Positions 11,054-20,962 of a stretch of 64,000 nt of DNA are shown piece after piece (position 1 is the first letter of the stretch; each line of letters begins with the position of its first letter). This DNA is from Shinisaurus crocodilurus (Eukaryota > Chordata > Lepidosauria > Squamata > Shinisauridae). Under the pieces are notes generated by a model that worked only from the letters and a program-made list of their open reading frames with translations, was not told the origin of the DNA and searched no databases. The position numbers and the translations under genes are program-made. The stretch covers positions 112,535,379 to 112,599,378 of the forward strand of contig CM037876.1 in the NCBI GenBank assembly GCA_021292165.1. Reading direction: 5' to 3'.

Positions 11054-12934
11054 TTGGCCATGGAGATGGCATCAGCAGAAAATGCACTTGCCACCAGTAG
11101 GTTGGAACTGGTAGAGCGAGGGAAAGAACTGGATGTTCTTATGTTAAGGCAGGTGAAAGAGTTGGCATTGTGCCCCTCTCAGTCAGAGAATGAGGCTTCT
11201 CTGAATAAAACAGAGCTGGGTGGGGGAAAAGATACTAACTCATTGTTTCAATGGGTTAAAGATATCTTAGAGGAAATGAAGCTGATAAAATTATTCCTCT
11301 ATGAATCTCATGAACTGCTAACCACATTAATCAAGTTAGTTAAGCTATCTAAGAATACTAACGAACAAGCAGTGATAGGAAGTACAAATTCCCAAGATGT
11401 TCTCCCTGATGATAAAACTTCTTCTAATAAGAAAACCAAAACCACTTCTATAAAGAAAAATTCATACAACTCTGGAGACAAAAAAAGAGGAACCCACTTA
11501 AAAAGCAAGAATGAGTCAACAAAGATAAAGAAAAGTAAAAATATTAAGAATTCAAGTAAGGCCAAAAAATCAACATTCAGGAGGATGAATTATCATAATC
11601 TATTTAAACAATTAGAGGGAAATCCTAATAGAATTATAAAGGCTCCTAAACCTGAAAGGAAGCCTCAAAACTCAAGAAGGAAAAAGGCCTCCATAGAGAT
11701 ACGACATACCTCTACCCCCTCCCTTAAAGGGACATATAAAGAAATGATGGGGCAAGATCCATGGTCTGACATTCTTAAAGGCAATAATACTAGGATTTCC
11801 AACCAATCTCCACAACAGTTACTAGCCTCCAAATCTAATTTTAACTGGAATTTACAACTAATTAGCCATGTTTTGGTTTTTTGCGGTTATCCGAAACAAA
11901 GAGGTATGTTGTCCCAAAGTGAACGCAAATTACATTTAATTAGCATACTGCAATCCATATGTATTGTTCCATCTGTTCTGGATAAAATCCAGAAGGTGGA
12001 ATATTTGTTTTACAATTATACCCATGCACGTGCAGTAGTGACATTTAAGGACAGTATTATTACCAATAGGATATATCGTAAGAGAGAGGAATTACTGGGG
12101 TTGGATATTACAGTACTCAGATATTTTCAAAATATGGCACATCCCCTACCTCTGCTATCCTCATATCTAGGAGGGGTAGATGGAAGTAATCCAGTTTTGG
12201 TTGGTGAAATAGCCAATGAAGATCTTATAAACCTGGAGAAAGCATATGAACCTACTCCATCTTTTCCCGGTGAAGAAAACTGGAATATAGCCTTGACTGA
12301 GCCTAATGTAACCCAAAGAAGGGATCAAGAATCAACAAATAAGCCCTTCTCATTGCAGAACCAGAAAGAAAGTGAGGTAGGGAGGATAGAACAAAGACGA
12401 GTGGAGAATATGGATAAGGGTGAGAATGGGTTCGGCACAACAAGCACTCCTAACTATGTTAGGGGAGGACTAAGTCACAATTCTCTACCCTTCACGCAGC
12501 CTGCAAGAAGTGGCCACCAGATAGTGGTCCCAGTAGAAATAAATTCATTAGGGAGGTCTAATGAGCAAGGTTCCCGACAAACCGATATGGCCAGCTCTTC
12601 ATCTTCGCATTTACAGGGCCCTGTGGAAATTGATCTATCTGGGAGGGCTAAGAAGCAGGGCTCCCGGCAATTGGATATGGCCCGACCTTTGGCTGTACAT
12701 CCATCGGGCCAACAACAGTGTGCCACCCCCTCATGGACGGCGATGAGATACCTAGATGTTGATGAAATTGCGCCTATGGACATATGTTCCTCAAATCAGC
12801 TGCAATCTGTTAACATCCTGCAGCCAATCCAGAATTTAAACACCAGATGCTGTTTAGATATGAATGATATAGTGGAATTGGAAGAAAATAGCCTAACATC
12901 TGAGAGCTTAAGAACTGGCGATAACCCCATATGA
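11054..12934 (+). CDS. LINE ORF1 protein, RNA-binding gag-like, 626 aa
   Basis: Intact 626-residue frame. The N-terminal about 100 residues are compatible with a helical or coiled segment (ERGKELDVLMLRQVKEL). Residues about 125-215 are very Lys/Ser-rich and basic, suited to nucleic-acid binding. Residues about 270-360 resemble an RRM-like fold, with the strand ARAVVTF followed by IYRKREELLGLDITVLRYF, as in the RRM of other LINE ORF1 proteins. The last about 230 residues are low-complexity and contain two similar about 40-residue units around 12530-12690 (both with LGRS/LSGRA, QGSRQ and DMA). The probable role is to coat LINE RNA as part of the retrotransposition particle. No Cys-His knuckle or esterase domain is visible. 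The RRM assignment is by eye. Confidence 0.75.
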   Translation: MAMEMASAENALATSRLELVERGKELDVLMLRQVKELALCPSQSENEASLNKTELGGGKDTNSLFQWVKDILEEMKLIKLFLYESHELLTTLIKLVKLSKNTNEQAVIGSTNSQDVLPDDKTSSNKKTKTTSIKKNSYNSGDKKRGTHLKSKNESTKIKKSKNIKNSSKAKKSTFRRMNYHNLFKQLEGNPNRIIKAPKPERKPQNSRRKKASIEIRHTSTPSLKGTYKEMMGQDPWSDILKGNNTRISNQSPQQLLASKSNFNWNLQLISHVLVFCGYPKQRGMLSQSERKLHLISILQSICIVPSVLDKIQKVEYLFYNYTHARAVVTFKDSIITNRIYRKREELLGLDITVLRYFQNMAHPLPLLSSYLGGVDGSNPVLVGEIANEDLINLEKAYEPTPSFPGEENWNIALTEPNVTQRRDQESTNKPFSLQNQKESEVGRIEQRRVENMDKGENGFGTTSTPNYVRGGLSHNSLPFTQPARSGHQIVVPVEINSLGRSNEQGSRQTDMASSSSSHLQGPVEIDLSGRAKKQGSRQLDMARPLAVHPSGQQQCATPSWTAMRYLDVDEIAPMDICSSNQLQSVNILQPIQNLNTRCCLDMNDIVELEENSLTSESLRTGDNPI

Positions 12935-12979
12935 CAGAGTAAGGAAAATGGAGCTAATCCTCCTGTTTCTCTTAATCGA

Positions 12980-15900
12980 TTGGGACATCATGAGAGGACA
13001 CTATTAGATGGGAATTATCAGCTTCTCCCTTTATCAAACTTGGACACCATCTCAGACTTCCACTACAAGTTACTCTCATGGAATGTAGCAGGACTGTCCA
13101 ATAAAATAGTTGATAAGGAGATAACCACATTTTTGAAGAACTATTCTATCATTAGCCTTCAAGAAACTTGGATCTGCTCTGAGCACCTTAGCATTAGCCT
13201 TGAGGGTTATAATCACTGGCTGAAGCCTGCTTGTAAGCTGGCAAAATATGGCCGGCCAAGCGGTGGCTTGCTTATTTATGTATCAACCAAATACAATATA
13301 AAATGTGTTGAGATTAATGTGACTAGCCCTAATATTCAATGTGTGAACATATGTAATCTAGATATTCATATTAACATCTATTTGATAAATATTTATATCC
13401 CACCCAGGAACTCTAAGTATAACTATGGTAATGCTTGGAAGGAACTGGATGAACTTATAGAACAACTTGAGCTCATAAATCAGGGGGCATCCATTGTTTT
13501 GATGGTAGATTTAAATGCGCGTATTGGACCAAATGAGGAGTACCTTTTGGGCAAGCTCAACATGCATAATGTACAATCCCAATCCTCCCCTTTGAATGCA
13601 GGTAGGGAATCGAGGGATAGTGTGATTAATGCCTATGGTAAAGCTTTTTATAATATAATTATGAAATACAATTTCTATATCCTTAATGGTAACCACCCTA
13701 ATGATAAGCCTGGTAATATAACTTTTTTTTTCTGGCTGGGCAGGAAGTGTTATTGATTACATGGTAGTATCCAGTGATCTGATATCATATATCAATAGTT
13801 TTGAAGTATACTATTATCCAGAGAGTGATCATTATCCACTCTGTTTATCACTTATTGTGGCACCCAAGTTGTCTCTACTACAGGAGGATATCAACAAGAA
13901 CAACTTGAACTGTAATTTCGTTAAAACAATTAGATGGACAGCTCAGATGGAACTCCAAATGTTAGGGATACTTTATAATGAGAAATCACTTCGAATACGC
14001 AGTAATTTTATCCATAATTCAGATTGTAAAGATTTAATTATGCAGTTTTCCGATATTCTACTGTTATTAGAACCTTTGTTCTCTAAGAAAGACCCCCCAC
14101 ACCTATCGAGACCCTCTTCCTTTGGATGGTATGATAGGGAATGCAAATTGGCCAAATCAAAGTTACAAGCGTCCGCAAGAATAGCTCGCAAAACCCAAGC
14201 ACCTAGGTCAATTTTTCAATATTGTCAGCTACGAAGTAACTATAAGAAGCTACTAAGACACAAGAAGTCCTTATATATTAAGACACAATGGAATGAGCTA
14301 TTGATCGCAGCCCAAAGTACAGATTCACAAAGATTTTGGAAAATCATCAATAAGTTGAGCTTTAATGGCCACTCATTGATTGAACTAAATATCGCCTCAT
14401 GCATATGGGAGTCCCATTTTCGAGACTTGTTTAATGAATCAACCTCCAAAGATCACTTTCTGAAACCTTACAAGGATAATATACATACTATTGTGGCTGG
14501 AGAAGATTTACCAGTGTGGGACCCTGTGTCTCCTGATGAAATATGTGAAATAATTGCTACCCTAAAGAACGGGAAGGCACCAGGGAAAGACGGAGTTGTT
14601 GGGGAAGTCTATAAAGCAGCCCCAAACTGGTGGGCCTCTATACTTGCAGCTTTATTTACAGAAATTAATAATAGTGGCCATTTCCCTCCCCAATGGAATA
14701 TCAGCATTGTGGTTCCTATATTTAAAAAAGGTGACCCAGGTAAACCAGCCAACTATCGCCCCATTAGTTTGCTGGACATTTCATCAAAAATATACACCAA
14801 ATACTTGTCAAAGAAACTTATTTATTGGCTTGATTCCAGTGAGATAATCGCAGAACAACAGGCAGGTTTTCAGCGTGATCGTTCAACAACAGATCACTGT
14901 TTTGTTTTATCTCATTTGATTCACAAGTATGTAAAGGTGAAACGTAGACGTTTATTTGTAGCATTTATTGATTTTGCAGCAGCTTTTGATTCAATTAATC
15001 GTGATCGTCTTTGGGATAAACTAAACAAAACCTCTATCGATAAAAGATTATTGATGCTGATGCGGCAGCTCCATTCAAATACTAAGATCCAAGTTAGGAT
15101 GGACCGCTCAGGTTCACTCACAGACCTGATCCAAACTACACAAGGTGTCCGTCAAGGATGTCTATTAGCTCCATTATTGTTTAATTTTTATGTTAACTCT
15201 CTAATAACTGATTTAAGTAATAAGGATAATTATGTGCCACCAAAATTGGAAAATAGGAAGGTTACAGTACTTATGTACGCTGATGATACCATCTTGTTGT
15301 CTCAAACACAGCAAGGGTTGAGGAGATTATTGAAAACCTTTAATCAATTAGCAGTGCAAGAAAAATTGAAAATTAACTACGAAAAGACAAAAGTATTGGT
15401 TTTTGCTAATAGATTTAAAAAACACAGATGGCAAATTGATGGACATCCTATAGAGCAGGTGAAATCCTTTAAATATTTAGGTTTATGTTTCTCCTCAACC
15501 GGAAATTGGAATAACCATCTCGAAAATGTTAAAAACCTGGCTACTAATACTGTGAATTCCTTACTAAGGTTTTACTGGGGTAGAGGAGGTAGACAGACTT
15601 TTCCAGCTATTAAAATCTATGAGGCTAAAGCAATAGCACAAATTTTCTATGGTGCGCAAATATGGGAATGCACTCAGAAAATGATCTTGGAAACACCCCA
15701 GAATAAATTTTTGCGAGCTATTCTCGACCTCCCTAAGTCAACTGAGACTTCCATTCTCCGCTTGGAAACCGGTCTTTGTACAGTGAAGTCCAGGGTACAT
15801 ATTTCTGCCATCAGATATTGGGTGAAATTGCAAAAAGGGAGGGGATCTTCCTTAGTATTATCTGCTTTTAGAGAAATGTTGAACTTTAATAACAGAATGG

Positions 15901-16523
15901 CTCCATCTTGGAATCAAGAAATCCTACAAAGGATTGATATGTATGGACTTTCTTTGGATCTCTTGAACTCCTTAAGTTTTGAAATGGCAGCACGTTACCT
16001 GAAATCTCATATTTTAAAACATGATTTTCGAGATAACCGTGCTTCTGTCTGCCTGTCGAAATGTGCCCCTTGGTATGCTAAATTGCCTATTCAAACTTCT
16101 CTTCCATATTATGTATCTAATATTACAAACTTTAAATGGAGGAGGGCATTTATAGCCTTAAGATGTCAGGCAATGAACTCTGCCATACTTGAAGGACGTT
16201 ATCGTCGGATCCCTCTAGAAGAGAGAGTCTGCCCATGTGGATCTAATGTGCTTGAAGACCTGCCTCACTATCTACTTGATTGCCCAATTTATGAGACCTT
16301 AAGAGCAGCCCTGTTTATAGACCTAGATCTTTCATCTAATAGACCTGTTGGGTATTTGATTAATTTTTTATTAGGGGATAGTTCTCCTTCTATCTCTGAA
16401 AAGGTGGCCTGTTTTGCTTTTAGAGCGTCAATTTTAAGAAGGAAAATTGGTAGTGACGATAAACCAAATATTTTTTACATGAGGATTGCAAAAGCCAGCT
16501 TGACAGCTGGCACTCACAATTAA
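12980..16523 (+). pseudogene. LINE ORF2: endonuclease-RT with one homopolymer frameshift
   Basis: The protein is about 1180 residues in two frames. The first frame (12980-13756) holds the endonuclease: N35 (SWNVAG), E62 (LQETW), and D177/N179 in MVDLNARIG, where the usual Gly before Asp is Val. The second frame picks up at SGWAGSVIDY just before 13761 and includes SDHYPL. The switch falls in a run of nine T at 13723-13731; eight T would keep one frame. RT motifs: GKAPGKDG, RPISLLDISSKIY, QAGFQRDRSTTDH, FIDFAAAFDSINR, GVRQGCLLAPLLF, catalytic YADD at 15276-15287, and FKYLGLCFSSTGNW. The C terminus has CPCGSNVLEDLPHYLLDC, a CCHC knuckle. The stop codon runs directly into the A tail. Only this one lesion is visible, and homopolymer indels are a common sequencing error. 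Confidence 0.85.
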
Positions 16524-16534
16524 AAAAAAAGTTT

Positions 16535-16830
16535 AAAGGACAAAAGTCAAGCCGCTGCGAGCTGAAAATGGATCATGGCTGCAGCGGGGGTGGGTGGGTG
16601 GGAACTCTGGTGCTCCTGTGGTGTCCCAAGATATCATCGCAGGACGACCGAGGGGGGAGGCAGGGGGCACCCTGCCCACGAGGTGCCTTACCGTCTGTCA
16701 CGCACATTTTGGGTAGGGTGGCTTATAAGCCAGGCTGTGTAGCTTGCTCTGCAGTGTGGCTTATTGTGTCGCCTGAACCCACCCAGAGTGTACAGTCACA
16801 GTCTCCTGTAAAGCTTATAATACACAACTG
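16535..16830. repeat. Fold-back DNA element, right part
   Basis: GC-rich sequence after the LINE. Read in reverse complement, 16797 downward gives GGGTGGGTTCAGGCGACACA, then AAGCCACACTGC and later GACAGACGGTAAGG. This parallels the left end at 8150-8190 and a partial copy at 34984-35085 (GGGTGAGTTCGCACAACACA, GACAGACGAACGAGC). It is interpreted as the other terminus of the element split by the LINE. Confidence 0.5.
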
Positions 16831-17185
16831 CAGAATTCATAATGTAGTAGAAATTAATGTTGTTTATAATTGATACATCTTCCTGCCAAGTTGTCATCAT
16901 GAACATATAGAGGGATGACTAAATGACAGGGTGCACATGTAAACAAAATAAGCTGAGGATTACTTAGAAAGTTTGTATTTTATTTAATATGAGGGCCAAA
17001 CATAGTTATCTGAAGATGGTAGGAGCTGTTCATCTATATCAAGGAAGATTCAGTGTTTATTCCAATTCATCTGTCAGGAAACAGACAATATTTTATTAGA
17101 AGAAAGCTGGGTGTCACAGTCAATAGGGATAACTTAATTGTGACTGGTTGTGGTGGGTCCTGAACCATGAAGTCATAAAAGCAAC
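16831..17185. other. No recognised feature
   Basis: AT-rich intron-like sequence; nothing recognisable. Confidence 0.35.
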
Positions 17186-17300
17186 CATTATTTATTTATT
17201 GCATTTATACCCCACTCTTCAGCCAGAAAAGGCTCTCAGAGTGGCTTACAAAGATTAATAATAAGAAAGTCCCTGCCCTCAGGCTCACAATCTAAAAGAC
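17186..17300 (-). repeat. L2-type LINE/SINE 3' tail, minus strand
   Basis: It begins TATTTATTTATTGCATTTAT, then ACCCCACTCTTCAGCC, with CTCAGAGTGGCTTAC. This is the antisense form of the common squamate L2-type tail also seen near 35210, 49470 and 62250. Only the 3' end is present. Confidence 0.6.
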
Positions 17301-18640
17301 ATGACACAAAAGGAAAAGGGATTGGGAGGGAGGAGGAAGAATGCAAAACTCAGGCACCAGTTCTTAGTTAAAAAGGTTCTTATAGGTTTTTCTTTCTTTT
17401 TATATATATTTTTTTCTCGCAGGGAAGGGCAAAACAAGCTCCCTGCAGCTGTTCCTTCTTTGGCTGATGTATGGGGCCAGGCTGGTCTCCCCCTTGCTGT
17501 GATGTTACTCCTGGGAGGCAGGGGGTGCAGCCTCCCAGTGGCCCTTGGTTCTCTGGCTGATGGATGAGGCCAGAGTCTGCCGCCCCAGGGAACTGTCAGT
17601 TGGAGCTGTAGGTTCCTTTTGAACATTTCCCCATTTTTAGAGTTGGCTTAACTAGCCTGTTCAGTAGAAGATATTGCAGCTCTGGTTGTTGCTTGTATTC
17701 TAATTTTTGGTGTGCCAGTGTGTGTACACAGAACATTAGAATGTAGATTACTATGGCTATTATACTATCAAGTATGAAGACTATTTCAAGTATTATTTTT
17801 ACTGCATGCCTTTATTTACCACAGGTAAATAAAGGCGATGTTTAATTTCTGCCTCCTGGCTATTTATCAGCTAGTTAGAATGACAAATAAGTAGGTGAAA
17901 CCAGGCTAAAACACAACATTGTTAGTCTGCTACTATAATGTGTTAATGACAGACTTGTTGACTTGAAGGAGAGTTCTCAGCCAACAAGAAAATGTATGCT
18001 GACATAAAATATCTGAACCTAAGCTTTTAGAATTAGAAGTGAATAACATGGGCTTTGATTAAAAGCAAAAAATTGGGAACCGTTCTTAACCTGAAGGCAT
18101 TAATAACTACTGCTAAAGAGATAAGGGACATTTAGAAATGCTTTATTTTAAAGTTTAGCACGAGTCAACATGAAAATGTCATGTCATGTCATGTCAGAAA
18201 GCATCTTGCCAAAAAGCATTATTTTAATCTGAAGGATTTTTCAGCTGGGAGAGGGAGAAGAAAGAGTGTTGTTTGTTTGATACAGAGGTTCCAGTAAAAG
18301 TTGATAACTTGGGAAAGGAAACTGGTGTCAAGCATCATATTGGTGGAGGGAGGGAGCTCCCTTCCCCCTGAAGTGATCAAGGAAGAGATTCCAGGCACAG
18401 AGGAGGGGGTGGAGTGGAGTGGGGTGGGGATGAATCTCCCGCAACACACAGTACTTCACTTGTCGCAACCCACAGGTTGGAGAACACTGCACTAGAGAAT
18501 GATCTAATTTAACATGCTTATTTTACTAGCATTTCGTACATTTTTAAAAAAGCTTAAAAAGTACCCCTCTTATTTTTTTGTCCCAATACATCACAAGTAT
18601 TTGATATGAAATATTTGAAGAAAAAAATGAGAGTACACTT
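17301..18640. other. No recognised gene; perfect small hairpin and simple repeat
   Basis: Nothing gene-like is supported. There is a perfect 13-bp hairpin with a 3-base loop at 17808-17836 (GCCTTTATTTACC and its inverse) and a (GTCAT)n run at about 18178-18198. Confidence 0.35.
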
Positions 18641-18644
18641 CATG

Positions 18645-19088
18645 GGCAGTATCCAAGTCTACACAAGCGCTAATGTAAATTACGTTGTGCTAGCGTAAGG
18701 GCCCTCTAGCACAATGCCAATAACATTACCTGGAGCAATGGGTTTCCGGGGCATACCATCACACCAGCCAACATTACTGAGAGCCAGTGTGGCATAGTGG
18801 TTAGAGTGTTAGACTAGGACTGGGTAGACTGAGGTTCTAGAGCCAACTCTGCCATGAAGCTCACTGGGTGAGTTTGGGGCAGTCACCGACTCTTAACCTA
18901 ACCTGCCTCACAGGCTTGTTGTGAGCATAAAATGGAGCGGAGGAGGATCATGTACACTACCTTAGCCTCCTTGGAGGAAAGGCAGGATATAAACGTAATG
19001 GAATGAATGAATGAATGAATAGCACTAAAGTTCCCTTATGCTAGTGCAACATATTTACATTAGCACTTGTGTTGACTTGGAAACTGCC
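18645..19088. mobile_element. MITE with about 58-bp terminal inverted repeats, SINE inserted inside
   Basis: The left arm at 18645-18702 (GGCAGTATCCAAGTCTACAC, then AAGCGCTAATGTAAATTACG) is matched by the inverse of 19030-19088 (GGCAGTTTCCAAGTCAACAC, then AAGTGCTAATGTAAAT). Between the arms lies about 80 bases of its own sequence followed by a SINE. No convincing target duplication was found, so the superfamily is unknown. Confidence 0.65.
18780..19020 (+). repeat. tRNA-derived SINE (Sauria-type body, L2-like tail)
   Basis: The head GCCAGTGTGGCATAGTGG carries the pol III A-box region and GAGGTTCTAG the degraded B box. The body AAGCTCACTGGGTGAG, CCTCACAGGCTTGTTGTGAG and the tail GGAAAGGCAGGATATAAACG end in (GAAT)n. 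It is the most diverged of the four long copies in the window. Confidence 0.85.
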
Positions 19089-19243
19089 TAACGTGATTTG
19101 AATGTGTTATTATATAGAAATTGTAATTGTAATTTTTTAAAAAACAATAACATTGTTTAAATTTAAGAATACTCCCCCCCCCCAAATATTGAAAACTGTT
19201 GACACATTAATAAACTTTAGCAACCAAAAGAAGTGTGCATGAT

Positions 19244-19903
19244 TGTTCAGCTTTGGCTGAAGCAGAATCCAAGTTATGCAGCAATCCAAAAAGCAAGGTC
19301 ACAAAACAGGCAAATGGACAAGCACCAAGGTTTCAGTATAGTGAAGGAGCAGGCAGGCAGGCCTCATCAAAGTACAAGCAAAGGTCAAAGCATGGTTAAA
19401 CAGCCTGATACATTACACAGTCCAGGAGCAGAGTCAAGCAGGAGTCCAAGGGTCAGTAGCACAGAGCATCAGTCATCACAGCAAGGTTGAGGAAACAAAG
19501 CAGAAGGCACTAGAGCTGAAGAACAGCATTGTTTTCAGTGCTAGCCTGGCAGGCACTTATTTCACCAGATTCTGCTGAGCCCCACCCATGGCTCAGCTGC
19601 AGTACATTAGAGCTCTCTGGCCAGAGCCCTACTTGTGAGGAGTCACTTTCTCCTGAGGAGTCCTTCTCTGAAGGCAAGCACTCCTTCTCACAGGAACCCT
19701 ATTTGCCTGCCGCATGAGGCAACAATGCTCCTGGGGGCGGCTCAGCCTCTGAGGCAGAGTCCTCTGCCCCTGGCAGAGATGGACATCTCCCCTGATGGCC
19801 CAGGCTCCTCCTGGACTGGTCTTCTGACATGGATGGTGCAATGGCATCCATCTCTGGGAGCTCTAGTTCCTCCTCAGAGGAGTTCTCCAGCAGGGACATG
19901 ACA
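19244..19903. mobile_element. Solo LTR, 660 bp, 5-bp target duplication
   Basis: The element reads TGTTCAGC at the left and CATGACA at the right, so it has TG...CA ends in either orientation. It is flanked by ATGAT at 19239-19243 and ATGAT at 19904-19908. There is no internal coding region, so it looks like a recombined solo LTR. The minus strand carries a short acidic open frame near 19699-19899. Gypsy-like or ERV origin cannot be decided here. Confidence 0.7.
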
Positions 19904-20344
19904 ATGATTTACTGACAACCATTTATCTCTTTCAACTTTTACAACTTGTGCAATCATGAAAAACAAGGACAATACATGATAATTTCTGATGAACTGTTTG
20001 TTGTTTTTATTCCCCCTGCTTACAAATCAATGAAATATATGTGTTCTTTGCTAGGGATAATCATCTGAAAAACATTAGTTAAAACTTTAAAATTGCCAAG
20101 CTTGCCTAATATTGTATTTGCAGTTGGCATCCATTCATTGTTAACTAATGAACTTATGAAATGGAAAACATTTCTATGGAAAAATAAAACACTGGAAAAA
20201 TTTCTGCCCCACATCACTGTGCACCAGCTGCAGCCTCTCATGGAAAAAAATGAACTTGCCATAGTCCTCCATGCTTTGGCAGCAACCAGCTTAGGTGGCT
20301 GCCTATTAGCATTCTGAAACTGCAACTAAAGAACATATTGACTA

Positions 20345-20490
20345 AGAGTGCAACTCCATCAGCATGTTTAGACAGAAAAAAGGCCTACAACGCCCGGCAT
20401 GCCCCAGCCAGCTGTTGTGGCTGGGGCATGCTGGACGTTGTAGGCCTTTTTTCTGTCTAAACATGCATAAGATTGTGCCTTAAGTTACTA
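20345..20490. mobile_element. Palindromic MITE, GTTTAGACAG type
   Basis: An almost perfect fold-back: GCATGTTTAGACAGAAAAAA, then GGCCTACAAC, on the left and the inverse ending CTGTCTAAACATGC on the right, around a centre near GCCAGCTGTTGTGGCTGG. The outer flanks AGTGCAACTCC and AAGATTGTGCC extend the repeat imperfectly. Homologous copies are at 28.5 and 28.85 kb. Confidence 0.7.
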
Positions 20491-20519
20491 ACCAGTGCCA
20501 GCCATGCTGATCACATTTC

Positions 20520-20960
20520 AACAGTATTGAAAGAACTTTCTTGGCTCCTAGTTCATTTCTGGACTCAATTTAAAGTCCTGGTTTTGACCTATGCAGCCTG
20601 GGACCAGAGTATGTGAAGGATAGCCTTCCTGGTATGAACCTGCTTGTCTGCTGGAATTATTGGGAAAGGCCCTTCTCTGGGTGCCCCCACCTTCAGAAAT
20701 TAGGTGGGTAGTTAACAGGAATAGGGCCTTTTCTATTTTGGCACGCCATCTATGGAATGCCCTCTCCAGACATACAGTATTAACCATGCAATGACTTCCA
20801 TATTCTTCAGGTAAGATGAAAACAGTTTTATGTATTAAAGCCTTTGGTGGGTTATAATCATGCTGGTTTCTGGGGTCTTACCTGTTCACTGCTCTGGAGC
20901 ACGAATTGTATCCAGTTGTACTTTTAGCTACTTTTAATTTTATATACACACATACACACA
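20520..20960 (+). mobile_element. L2-type LINE C-terminal and 3' end fragment
   Basis: Broken plus-strand frames read TQFKVLVLTYAAWD, a variant of the FKVLVLTFKTLYG motif seen at 31.2 kb, followed by an AT-rich 3' region. Heavily decayed. Confidence 0.5.
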
Positions 20961-20962
20961 CA

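Larger units (their letters stand above)
9703..16532 (+). mobile_element. Near-intact two-ORF LINE, jockey/I-group-like, clade uncertain
   Basis: This 6.8 kb non-LTR retrotransposon has about 1.35 kb of 5' non-coding sequence, ORF1 (11054-12934), a 45-base gap, ORF2 (12980-16523) and an A-run at the 3' end. Endonuclease and RT are both present, there is no RNase H that I can see, and the C terminus carries a Cys-Cys-His-Cys knuckle. A possible target duplication is TTTAAAAGG near 9694-9702 against TTTAAAGG at about 16533, which would set the 5' end near 9703. I suspect a Vingi/Ingi-like or related clade but cannot confirm it without a search. Confidence 0.8.

Noticed and set aside
19629..19901. 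Acidic 60-90 codon frames on both strands
   Set aside because: They are internal to a 660-bp solo LTR.
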